Shown here: positions 33,806 through 40,685 of the stretch, piece by piece
How the letters are laid out: every line of letters begins with the position of its first letter
Position numbering within the stretch: position 1 is the stretch's first letter
NCBI GenBank assembly: GCA_934130595.1
Contig: CAKOYF010000002.1
Coordinates: forward strand, 1 to 64,000
Source: an uncultured Clostridia bacterium
GTDB taxonomy: Bacteria; Bacillota; Clostridia; TANB77; CAG-465
Direction of reading: 5' to 3'
Length of the DNA: 64,000 nucleotides
The notes under the pieces: generated by a model
Databases searched by the model: none
Told to the model about the DNA's origin: nothing
Seen by the model: only the letters and a program-made list of their open reading frames with translations
Translations under genes and position numbers: made by a program

Positions 33806-34510
33806 ATGAATGAAAGTTTAAACTTCGAAGAACAAGAAATAGAAAAAAATAAAGAAAAATTAAAGGAAATACTATTAAGAATAATAAATAAAGGGTCTAA
33901 CTATGTAATAAGAGGAATGCCTATAAATAACCATATTAAAGAGATTTTAATAAATACAAAAGAAGCACTAAAAGAAGAGGATTTTAATAATGTAATAAAA
34001 ATGGCAATAACTAGTAGTATAAAAGAAGGACTAGAAATTTTAGGCAAAGATTCAAAAGAATTAAATGGAATAGAAAATATAACAGATGTAGCTTTTAATG
34101 GAGGACTAGTAAAATCATTAAATTTAGGAGTAGATATGGTTGAGAATATGAAGAAATATGGTAATTTATTTTATAATTATATAGAAGATTTCTTTGAATC
34201 ATTAAAAGGCTACATAGCAGGAAAAGACTTTAAAAAGCGAGTATATGAGTATATAGGAAAATGTCTAGATAATGTAGAATCTTTTAAAGATATTTGTAGT
34301 GAATGGTATGACGCATATGATGAGTTTGATATAAAAGGAATAAAAGAAATAGCAGGTAAACTTAAGAAGATGAAAAATAATATTTCTTTTGATAATGCTT
34401 GTTTAAACGAAAATGCACTAATACAAAATGCTACAGAATTAATATCTAGAAATAACCAAAAATTAACACCCGTTCAATTTGATATTTGTGCAAATATCGA
34501 GAAAATTTAA
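33806..34510 (+). CDS. Orphan helical protein of the VirB4-like operon
   Basis: A 234-residue, entirely helical soluble protein. It starts three bases after the CpaE-like stop codon and has GAGGAGGAAT upstream, so it belongs to the same message. A middle segment (GGLVKSLNLGVDMVENM) is mildly hydrophobic; the rest is charged. No domain recognised. Position at the end of the operon suggests a substrate, adaptor or regulator of the ATPase pair. Confidence 0.65.
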   Translation: MNESLNFEEQEIEKNKEKLKEILLRIINKGSNYVIRGMPINNHIKEILINTKEALKEEDFNNVIKMAITSSIKEGLEILGKDSKELNGIENITDVAFNGGLVKSLNLGVDMVENMKKYGNLFYNYIEDFFESLKGYIAGKDFKKRVYEYIGKCLDNVESFKDICSEWYDAYDEFDIKGIKEIAGKLKKMKNNISFDNACLNENALIQNATELISRNNQKLTPVQFDICANIEKI

Positions 34511-34572
34511 CAATAATATTTAAAAAACATAAAAAATATTGTATAATTACCATGTAAGGACAGGTGAGTTAA

Positions 34573-34911
34573 ATGAATTTTTATGATAATATCAATAACT
34601 TAGTAGCTTCTTTTAAGAAAACAGAAGAATATTTAGAATATAAAAAATTAAAAGAAGAATTAAAAACAAATGAAGATACATATAAGATGTTAAAAGATTT
34701 TAAAGATAAACAAAATGAAGTTCAAATTGCATATCTTAATGGACAAGATGTATCAAAAGAAAAAAGAGAAGAAATGGAAAACTTATATTCTATAGTTATA
34801 CAAAATGAAGAATGTAGAAAACTTTTAGAATGTGAAATGAAAATAAACATTATATTAGCAGATTTACAAAAGTCTATGGGAGAAGCAATAGAAGAGTTAG
34901 TAAAATTCTAG
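34573..34911 (+). CDS. YlbF/YmcA-family protein
   Basis: A 112-residue helical protein of the YlbF/YmcA family (Com_YlbF). It shows the family helical pattern (KKTEEYLEYKKLKEELKTN, then LKDFKDKQNEVQ). In B. subtilis these proteins form the Y-complex, which steers RNase Y and promotes sporulation, competence and biofilm formation. AAGGACAGG precedes the ATG. It sits between the Spo0A-box operon and the nucleotidyltransferase cassette. Confidence 0.85.
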   Translation: MNFYDNINNLVASFKKTEEYLEYKKLKEELKTNEDTYKMLKDFKDKQNEVQIAYLNGQDVSKEKREEMENLYSIVIQNEECRKLLECEMKINIILADLQKSMGEAIEELVKF

Positions 34912-34923
34912 GAGTATGTAGAT

Positions 34924-35079
34924 ATGTGGGTAAAAGATGTTAGACACTATGAAATAGAAGTGTATGAAAATGGAAATATTGTATACAGTGGAAATATAGA
35001 TGATGCTCCGGAAGAAATTAAAGAAAAAGAAACTAAATCTATGAAAATTGATCATAAAAAAATAGTTATAGAAATATAA
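34924..35079 (+). CDS. Small orphan protein
   Basis: A 51-residue beta-rich protein (MWVKDVRHYEIEVYENGNIV ...). AGGAG (34910-34914) overlaps the stop of the YlbF-like gene and is nine bases upstream, so the two genes are coupled. Pattern V-x-x-Y-E-I-E-V-Y-E-N-G-N-I-V-Y-S-G suggests a small sheet. No family recognised. Confidence 0.6.
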   Translation: MWVKDVRHYEIEVYENGNIVYSGNIDDAPEEIKEKETKSMKIDHKKIVIEI

Positions 35080-35124
35080 AATAATTATGAAAAACGATTA
35101 TGTAAAATAATTAGTGAATAATAC

Positions 35125-35196
35125 TTGAAAGAAACGACAAAATATGTTATAATAAAATCCAGTAGGAATCCAAGATTTCTATTGGATTTTTTTTTG
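35125..35196 (+). promoter_or_regulatory. Promoter followed at once by an attenuator-like hairpin
   Basis: TTGAAA (35125-35130), 17-nt spacer, TATAAT (35148-35153) with a TGT extension, start near 35160. The first transcribed bases (ATCCAGTAGGAATC) pair with GATTTCTATTGGAT to form a hairpin followed by a T9 run at about 35188-35196, only 16 nt before the gene's start. Most transcripts would stop there unless the hairpin is prevented. Confidence 0.65.
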
Positions 35197-35211
35197 ATAC
35201 GGAGTGAAAAT

Positions 35212-35985
35212 ATGAATTATAGAGAGGCCTTAAATAAATTTATAGATGAAATGAATTATTTAAAAAATGAAGATGTTGAAGGAATATTGTTTTATGGAAG
35301 TTTTCATACTGGTACATATAACGAGTTTTCAGATATAGATCTTATGATTCTTTTTAATGATGATTCAGATGCAAATCAAATAAAAGGATTTAAAACTGTA
35401 AATGGAATTCAAGTTGAATACTTCGAAAGAACAGTATCAAAGATTTATGAAAGAGCAGATTCAGACTATATGAAATGTGAAGATTCACTTTTATCTATGA
35501 TAGGGTATGGCGAAGTAATTTTTGATAGAAATGGAAAAGTTAAAGAATTAATACAATATGTAAAAGAAAAATATTCTAGACCTTTACCAGGATATACACA
35601 ACATGAAGCAATATATCAAATAGCTTCAATAAGAAAAGCAGTAAAAGCAACAGAAGAACTAATGGTACAAAATGACCCATATTTTGAAAACTTTTACTTT
35701 ATAGCTGTAGAAAGAGTAAGAGACTTTTACCATAAGCTAAAAGGTTTTTCAAATATGTCACAAACAAAAATATATAAATTATATACAAATAAAAAAATAC
35801 AAGAAGCTCAGCATAAGAAAATTCCAGAAAAGAAATTTATCGATTTGTTTTTCAGAGCAATAGAAGAAGGTACTTCAAAAACTGAAAAAATAAAAAGAAT
35901 AAATGAGTTATTCGATTATGCTACAAGAGATTTTAATATAGATTTTGACGACTTAAGAATAGATTTAGGTAAAAAAAGATATTAA
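35212..35985 (+). CDS. Nucleotidyltransferase-domain protein
   Basis: A 257-residue protein with an N-terminal Pol-beta-type nucleotidyltransferase domain: FYGSFHTGTYNEFSDIDLMI gives the G-S-x(n)-S-D-x-D signature, with the third acidic residue in VEYFE. The remaining two thirds are helical, similar to proteins in the aminoglycoside-adenylyltransferase or DUF4037-like group. GGAG precedes the ATG at 35212; an upstream TTG frame begins within the promoter and is rejected. First gene of a three-gene unit with a radical SAM enzyme and a NUDIX protein. Substrate unknown. Confidence 0.82.
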   Translation: MNYREALNKFIDEMNYLKNEDVEGILFYGSFHTGTYNEFSDIDLMILFNDDSDANQIKGFKTVNGIQVEYFERTVSKIYERADSDYMKCEDSLLSMIGYGEVIFDRNGKVKELIQYVKEKYSRPLPGYTQHEAIYQIASIRKAVKATEELMVQNDPYFENFYFIAVERVRDFYHKLKGFSNMSQTKIYKLYTNKKIQEAQHKKIPEKKFIDLFFRAIEEGTSKTEKIKRINELFDYATRDFNIDFDDLRIDLGKKRY

Positions 35986-36010
35986 TTTAAATGAAAGTGA
36001 GGAGTAAATG

Positions 36011-36904
36011 ATGTTACAATTACCAAAAAACGAATACAGAATTTCAATAACTTCAGGATGTAATATGAAATGTGTATATTGCCATAATGAAGGAAATCAT
36101 GTAATCAATCAATTAAGTAAGGATGATGTTGAAAACTTAATAAAAAGTTCTTATGATTTAGGACTTGAGCAAGTAAGAATAACAGGTGGAGAACCTCTTA
36201 TTCATAAAGAGATTTTTGATATTTGTCAAATGCTTGCAGAAAAATATCATTTAAAAGTTGGAATAAATACAAATATAATTGAAATAGACAAGTTAATGTA
36301 TATGATTGAAAAAGGATGGATATATAGAGTAGTTGTAGGATTAGATTACTTTGATGCTCCAATATCTAAACAATCACCTATAGGAATTAGTTCTAAACAA
36401 GCTTTAGAAAATATACTAAGAGTAAAAAACTCAGGAGTTAATGTTACAATCTCTACAGTATTTAATGGTGATTATGATAATTTATATAAACTTGTAAAAT
36501 GGTCTTATGACAATGGAATAAGAATTAAGATCCTAGAAGAAGTAAAAAATGAAGTAGCAGAAACTACATCACAAGAATATCTAGACATGAAAGAAAATAT
36601 CATGAAAGATTTTGATTTAACACCAAGATTTGATGATAATTTTAAAGAGTGGCACGGAATGAAAGATGATTTTACAGCAGTAACATTTTTCCATTCACAT
36701 TGTAGAATAAGAGAATGTGATGTTTGTAAAAAAATGCACTTAAGAGTAACTAGTTGTGGCTCTTTAAAACAATGTATTCAATCAGAAGAAGACGATGTAG
36801 ATTTTAGACAAGGAAATATTAGAGAAAATGTAATAAGAGCATTATCTCAACCTGTTAACTTTAATGTAAAACCTGCAAGATATGTAGATACAACATTAAT
36901 TTAG
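36011..36904 (+). CDS. MoaA-like radical SAM enzyme
   Basis: A 297-residue radical SAM protein. CNMKCVYC (Cys17, 21, 24) binds the main 4Fe-4S cluster and GGEPL binds SAM. The C-terminal region has CRIRECDVC followed by SCGSLKQC, resembling the second cluster site of MoaA, and the RITGGEPL helix order also fits MoaA. The conserved C-terminal Gly-Gly of MoaA is missing and there are no other molybdopterin genes, so cofactor synthesis is doubtful. ATG 36011 has better spacing from AGGAG than ATG 36008. It is flanked by nucleotide-handling genes. Confidence 0.85.
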   Translation: MLQLPKNEYRISITSGCNMKCVYCHNEGNHVINQLSKDDVENLIKSSYDLGLEQVRITGGEPLIHKEIFDICQMLAEKYHLKVGINTNIIEIDKLMYMIEKGWIYRVVVGLDYFDAPISKQSPIGISSKQALENILRVKNSGVNVTISTVFNGDYDNLYKLVKWSYDNGIRIKILEEVKNEVAETTSQEYLDMKENIMKDFDLTPRFDDNFKEWHGMKDDFTAVTFFHSHCRIRECDVCKKMHLRVTSCGSLKQCIQSEEDDVDFRQGNIRENVIRALSQPVNFNVKPARYVDTTLI

Positions 36905-36912
36905 GAGAAATT

Positions 36913-37398
36913 ATGGGTCAAGATATTAAACTAAGTATTAATGAGTGTAAATTCAAATACAGAGTATCTGGAATATTAAAGGTAAATGATAAAGTTTTAA
37001 CAGTACAAATGAATGATAATGGGTTCTATTGTTTTCCAGGTGGACACGTAGAACTTATGGAAAATACAAAGGAAGCTATAATTAGGGAATTTAAAGAAGA
37101 AACTGAAATAGATGTAGAAATAGAAAAACTTTTATACATCACTGAAAACTTTTTTGATGGAAAATTAGGAAAGTTTCATGAAGTAGGTTTCTATTATCTT
37201 TTAAAACCTAAAAATAAATTAGACACTAAAGATTTTACTAGAATTGAAGAAGATAAAAATCAGAAAATGAAGTTAGAATTCAAATGGCAAGATATAAATA
37301 ATTTACAAAATTTTAAACCAGAATTTGTAAAAAAAGAAATAAAAAACATTAATGTAGAATGTAAACATTTTATTATTTTAAATGACAAAATTATATAG
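36913..37398 (+). CDS. NUDIX hydrolase
   Basis: A 161-residue NUDIX protein. The box reads GGHVELMENTKEAIIREF then KEETEID, keeping G-x5-E-x7-R-E-x-x-E-E but with Glu in place of the usual Gly after EE. The enzyme would hydrolyse a nucleoside diphosphate linked to another group. AGGAG precedes the ATG, which lies eight bases after the radical SAM stop codon. With the nucleotidyltransferase and the radical SAM gene it suggests synthesis or clearance of an altered nucleotide; inference only. Confidence 0.9.
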   Translation: MGQDIKLSINECKFKYRVSGILKVNDKVLTVQMNDNGFYCFPGGHVELMENTKEAIIREFKEETEIDVEIEKLLYITENFFDGKLGKFHEVGFYYLLKPKNKLDTKDFTRIEEDKNQKMKLEFKWQDINNLQNFKPEFVKKEIKNINVECKHFIILNDKII

Positions 37399-37452
37399 TT
37401 TTGTTACAAAAAACAATAAATTTTAAAAAAAATTAAAAAATTTTCATTTTTT

Positions 37453-37481
37453 TGTGACAAAATGCCTTTCTCATACGTCTA
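37453..37481 (+). promoter_or_regulatory. ECF-sigma-type promoter
   Basis: TGTGACAAAATG at 37453 and CGTCTA at 37476-37481, with 16 nt between GTGACA and CGTCTA. CGTC at -10 is a hallmark of ECF sigma promoters. It precedes the anchored-protein gene and, further on, an ECF sigma gene, so autoregulation is likely. Confidence 0.55.
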
Positions 37482-37550
37482 TATTATAGAGACAAATTCA
37501 TTATAATAATTAATGTAACTTTTGCTCTAGAAGTATATGGGAGGAATTTT

Positions 37551-38324
37551 ATGGGAAAGAGAAAAATGATACTTATATTTTTGTTTATCTTTTTTAGTGT
37601 ATTTGCCGTAGTTGTACTATCATTTAATCTTAAAGGTAAGGTTGTTTTGAAGAGTCAAGATAGTACAGCAGAATACCTAGATGGAGATGAAGGGTACGAT
37701 GTTAGTACATACATTACAGCAGATGTATTAGCCAATACTCAGAAGTGTAATGTAGATTTATGTTTGAAAGAAGAGTATACGCCAGAACTTATAGGAAAAG
37801 ATGCAGATGAAATTGTTATTGCTTCTGTTATATCACTAGATAATGCTGAGGCAGATAAAGGGTTATTTGGTATAACAACCGGTAAAATTTTAATTAACCA
37901 AACATTAAAAGGAGATTTAGAACAAGGACAAGTTGTAGAGTACATGAAAAATGGTGGAGTTATGAAAATGTCAGACTGGGAAAAAACTCAACCACAAAGT
38001 GCAAACGAGAAAAGACAATATTTACGTGAACAAAGTGGAGTAGATATAGACTTAAATAATACATATATAGATATATCTGTTTCAGATGATGTAGATATTG
38101 AAGCTGGGTATACATATTTAATATACTTAGTTAAAAATGAAGATAAATATGAAATAATTGGTCTTGGTGCTGGATTGAGAAAAGTTAATCTAAACTATAC
38201 AAATAAGATAAAAAAACAAAACTTAAATGTTGATACTTTAGAAGTTATGAATAATAAAACTGGTGAATTTGAATCTTTGGAAAATTATATTAATACTTAT
38301 ATTAATAATAGTGAAAAAGAATAA
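37551..38324 (+). CDS. Membrane-anchored extracytoplasmic protein
   Basis: A 257-residue protein with an N-terminal signal-anchor (MILIFLFIFFSVFAVVVLSF, about residues 6-25) and a long extracellular part rich in Asp, Glu and Thr. The segment EIVIASVISLDN...GKILINQTLKGDLEQGQ looks like a beta sandwich. Two cysteines (KCNVDLC) lie near residue 65. No named domain recognised. It follows an ECF-type promoter and comes before the sigma factor gene, so it may be an anti-sigma partner, a sensor, or a target. Confidence 0.65.
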   Translation: MGKRKMILIFLFIFFSVFAVVVLSFNLKGKVVLKSQDSTAEYLDGDEGYDVSTYITADVLANTQKCNVDLCLKEEYTPELIGKDADEIVIASVISLDNAEADKGLFGITTGKILINQTLKGDLEQGQVVEYMKNGGVMKMSDWEKTQPQSANEKRQYLREQSGVDIDLNNTYIDISVSDDVDIEAGYTYLIYLVKNEDKYEIIGLGAGLRKVNLNYTNKIKKQNLNVDTLEVMNNKTGEFESLENYINTYINNSEKE

Positions 38325-38330
38325 GTTGAT

Positions 38331-38367
38331 TAAAAAGGATTTAGCACAAAGCTAGGTCCTTTTTACG
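38331..38367 (+). terminator. Intrinsic terminator
   Basis: AAAGGATTTAGC, loop ACAAA, GCTAGGTCCTTTTT. It separates the anchored-protein gene from the sigma gene; read-through would be needed for shared transcription. Confidence 0.8.
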
Positions 38368-38399
38368 TTTTATATTGTATTGAATAAGAGGAAGAACAT

Positions 38400-38933
38400 A
38401 TGATGAGAGAGGAAGAATTTATTAAATTAGCAAAAAATGGATGTAAAACATCTTTTGATAGATTAATGCAAGAATATAGGACAGAGCTATATTTAATAGC
38501 CAAAATTAGATTAGAAGTTGAGGCAGATGTGGAAGATGCTGTTCAAGAAACTTTATTTGATGCATATAAGCATTTAAAATATCTAAAAAATGATAAAGGG
38601 TTTAGTACATGGATAATAAAAGTATTAATAAATAATTGTAATGATATTAATAGAAGAAGATGTAGAGAACCTTTGTGTATGGATGAAATTATGGCTGAGA
38701 AATTACCAGATGCCTGTAATGGGTATTTTGATATAAACTGTGATCATGATTTTTTAGAATTGATAAATTTTTTAACTAATGAAGAAAAAACTATTATGAT
38801 TATGAAATATTCAAATGATTTTTCAAATAAAGAAATAAGTGAAACCTTAAATTTATCTGAGGGTACAATAAGAACAAAACTTTATAGAATTAAAAGAAAA
38901 ATGAGAGAAAAATATGAAGATAATAGATATTAA
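38400..38933 (+). CDS. ECF-type RNA polymerase sigma factor
   Basis: A 177-residue sigma-70 family factor of the ECF group with region 2 (DVEDAVQETLFDAYKHLKYL; FSTWIIKVLINNCND) and region 4 (NKEISETLNLSEGTIRTKLYR) as the DNA-binding helix-turn-helix. GAGGAAG precedes the ATG. It probably controls the CGTCTA promoter upstream of the anchored-protein gene. No recognisable zinc anti-sigma factor is adjacent. Confidence 0.93.
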   Translation: MMREEEFIKLAKNGCKTSFDRLMQEYRTELYLIAKIRLEVEADVEDAVQETLFDAYKHLKYLKNDKGFSTWIIKVLINNCNDINRRRCREPLCMDEIMAEKLPDACNGYFDINCDHDFLELINFLTNEEKTIMIMKYSNDFSNKEISETLNLSEGTIRTKLYRIKRKMREKYEDNRY

Positions 38934-38939
38934 TAAAAT

Positions 38940-38973
38940 AGTAAAATAAAGTGTATGACGCACTTTATTTTTT
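38940..38973 (+). terminator. Intrinsic terminator
   Basis: AAATAAAGTG, loop TATGACG, CACTTTATTTTTTT after the ECF sigma gene. Confidence 0.88.
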
Positions 38974-39133
38974 TAGTTAATTTATATTAAGATTATGTGA
39001 TTAATAATTAATTATAAGATGTGATTGCATGATAAGATTTAGATATTGTGGAACACATATAAAAGATATAAAACATAATTTATTGTAAATGAATTTTTTC
39101 ATATTCTCATCATAAGATATATTAGGTGAGATA

Positions 39134-39844
39134 ATGAAAAAAAGAACGAAGTATGTTGGAGGAATATTTGCAATAATAATTCTTTGTATATTTGCTATTA
39201 GTTTTATAATAAAAAATAATGAAAAAAATAATACAATAGTTACTAATTCTACAGCGGTTACATCTCATGTTATAGTAATTGATGCAGGACACGGAAAACC
39301 AGATGAGGGGGCAGTTGGAATATATGGAGCTACAGAAGAGGCTTTAAACTTGAAAATAGCTTTAAAATTGCAAAATTTAGTAGAGCAAAGTGGAGGAATA
39401 GTATATTTAACAAGAAGTGATGAAAATGGAATTTATTCAGTAGATAGTACAACATTAAGGCAGAAAAAAGTAAGTGATATAAAAAATAGAGTAGCACTTG
39501 GTAATCAAGAAGATGTTGATGCATTTATATCTATTCATTTAAATAAGTATCCATCTCAAATATATAGTGGTTGGCAAACTTTCTTTCAAAATGATAATGA
39601 AAAAAGCAAGTATCTTGCAAGCTGTATACAAGGTGGATTAAACGCTTCTATTTCTACAACAAATACTAGAGTACCTTTACCATTAAAGGGAATATATATA
39701 ATGGATCATGTTGAAAATACAACAGTTACTGTAGAATGTGGATTTTTATCTAATCCAGAAGAAGCAAAAAAATTAGAAGACGAAGAATACCAAGATAAAC
39801 TAGCTTGGGGAATATATATAGGAATACAGGAGTATTTCAAGTAA
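39134..39844 (+). CDS. N-acetylmuramoyl-L-alanine amidase, CwlD-like
   Basis: A 236-residue zinc amidase (Amidase_3) with an N-terminal membrane anchor (residues 8-27). Zinc ligands and catalytic residues are in VIDAGHGKPDEGAVG, the Glu in GATEEALNL, FISIHLNKY and the Glu in TVTVECGFLSNPEEAKKL. Length and anchor fit CwlD, which makes muramic-delta-lactam in spore cortex. GGTGAG precedes the ATG. It is convergent with a ClpP-like gene and shares a terminator. The CwlD assignment is by overall match. Confidence 0.87.
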   Translation: MKKRTKYVGGIFAIIILCIFAISFIIKNNEKNNTIVTNSTAVTSHVIVIDAGHGKPDEGAVGIYGATEEALNLKIALKLQNLVEQSGGIVYLTRSDENGIYSVDSTTLRQKKVSDIKNRVALGNQEDVDAFISIHLNKYPSQIYSGWQTFFQNDNEKSKYLASCIQGGLNASISTTNTRVPLPLKGIYIMDHVENTTVTVECGFLSNPEEAKKLEDEEYQDKLAWGIYIGIQEYFK

Positions 39845-39846
39845 AA

Positions 39847-39874
39847 GAGCAGAAGAATAATCAATCTTCTGCTC
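39847..39874. terminator. Shared convergent terminator
   Basis: GAGCAGAAGA (39847-39856) pairs with TCTTCTGCTC (39865-39874). The palindrome lies partly in the 3' end of the minus-strand ClpP-like gene. Confidence 0.65.
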
Positions 39875-40448
39875 TCATCATTAAAACATCATATAGTAAT
39901 ATTTTTTCCTCAGAGCTTATATGCTCTTTTTTATATAAGCTGTTCAAAGTTGTAAACATATTTGTTGCTATTTTATACTTTAATGCATCTTGGCTACTTA
40001 TTTCTAAATCATTACCATCTTTAAAGGCAATATCTAAGACTTCTTTTGGAATCTCAGTATTTCTTGTGATATATTTTTTATATATGTCTAGATCTTTTTT
40101 TAGACCTGCAGATAATTCTTTAGAAAAACTGTAGTTTTGTGGAGCTGTTAGCTTTGGAATATATGGTTGATGAATCATAAAATCCAAGTCTTTACTTGCA
40201 TATCTAGATGTTCCACATAAGAAAATCATTACAGCAGCACTTTGACAAGTACCTAGTGCGACAGTTATTATTGGATTTGGAATTGCACTTAACAGGTTGC
40301 AAATAGCTGTTGCATCAGTTAGTGTACCACCAGGTGAGTTTATTAATATTAGTACAGACTCAGCTGTGTCACTAATTTCGCTTAAAGCTGATTCTACAAC
40401 GCTAGATGTTTGAAGGGTAATATCACCCCAAATTTTAATTTTTATCAT
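39861..40448 (-). CDS. ClpP-like serine protease
   Basis: A 195-residue protein of the ClpP/TepA clan. The GG before the substrate strand is in INSPGGTLTDA, the nucleophile serine in LGTCQSAAVMIF (the usual G-x-A-x-S is changed to G-T-C-Q-S), the histidine in DFMIHQP, and an acidic residue follows in the C-terminal part. It resembles phage or secondary ClpP homologues more than housekeeping ClpP. AGGAGG precedes the ATG at 40448. There is no ClpX next to it. Function is open, perhaps sporulation given its neighbour. Confidence 0.85.
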   Translation of the reverse strand: MIKIKIWGDITLQTSSVVESALSEISDTAESVLILINSPGGTLTDATAICNLLSAIPNPIITVALGTCQSAAVMIFLCGTSRYASKDLDFMIHQPYIPKLTAPQNYSFSKELSAGLKKDLDIYKKYITRNTEIPKEVLDIAFKDGNDLEISSQDALKYKIATNMFTTLNSLYKKEHISSEEKILLYDVLMMRAED

Positions 40449-40685
40449 AATATTTTACCTCCTTCAATAATTATCACAGAAGTATAAAATCAATGTTGGA
40501 GGCTATTGTATCACTTTTATACCATATTTTCAATAAAAAAATAAAATTAGATTGAATTAATGTAAAAAATAACAATTTTTATTGATGAATTTTATGACAT
40601 ATGTAGCTATTATGTTTATTGACTTTTAGCCACTTTATGATATTATATATATGTCAAAAAAAGTAATAATAGAGGTGGAGACAGT

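Noticed and set aside
30500..34510. Part of a conjugative element
   Set aside because: No relaxase, coupling protein, integrase, att repeat or other T4SS gene nearby, and flanking genes are chromosomal; a remnant remains possible but the genes are intact and ordered.
35125..35211. N-terminal extension of the nucleotidyltransferase from TTG 35125
   Set aside because: It covers a promoter and a terminator-like hairpin; GGAG fits the ATG at 35212.
36011..36904. Prokaryotic viperin
   Set aside because: The cluster motif CNMKCVYC and a second MoaA-like Cys group at the C-terminus fit MoaA-type enzymes better than viperins.
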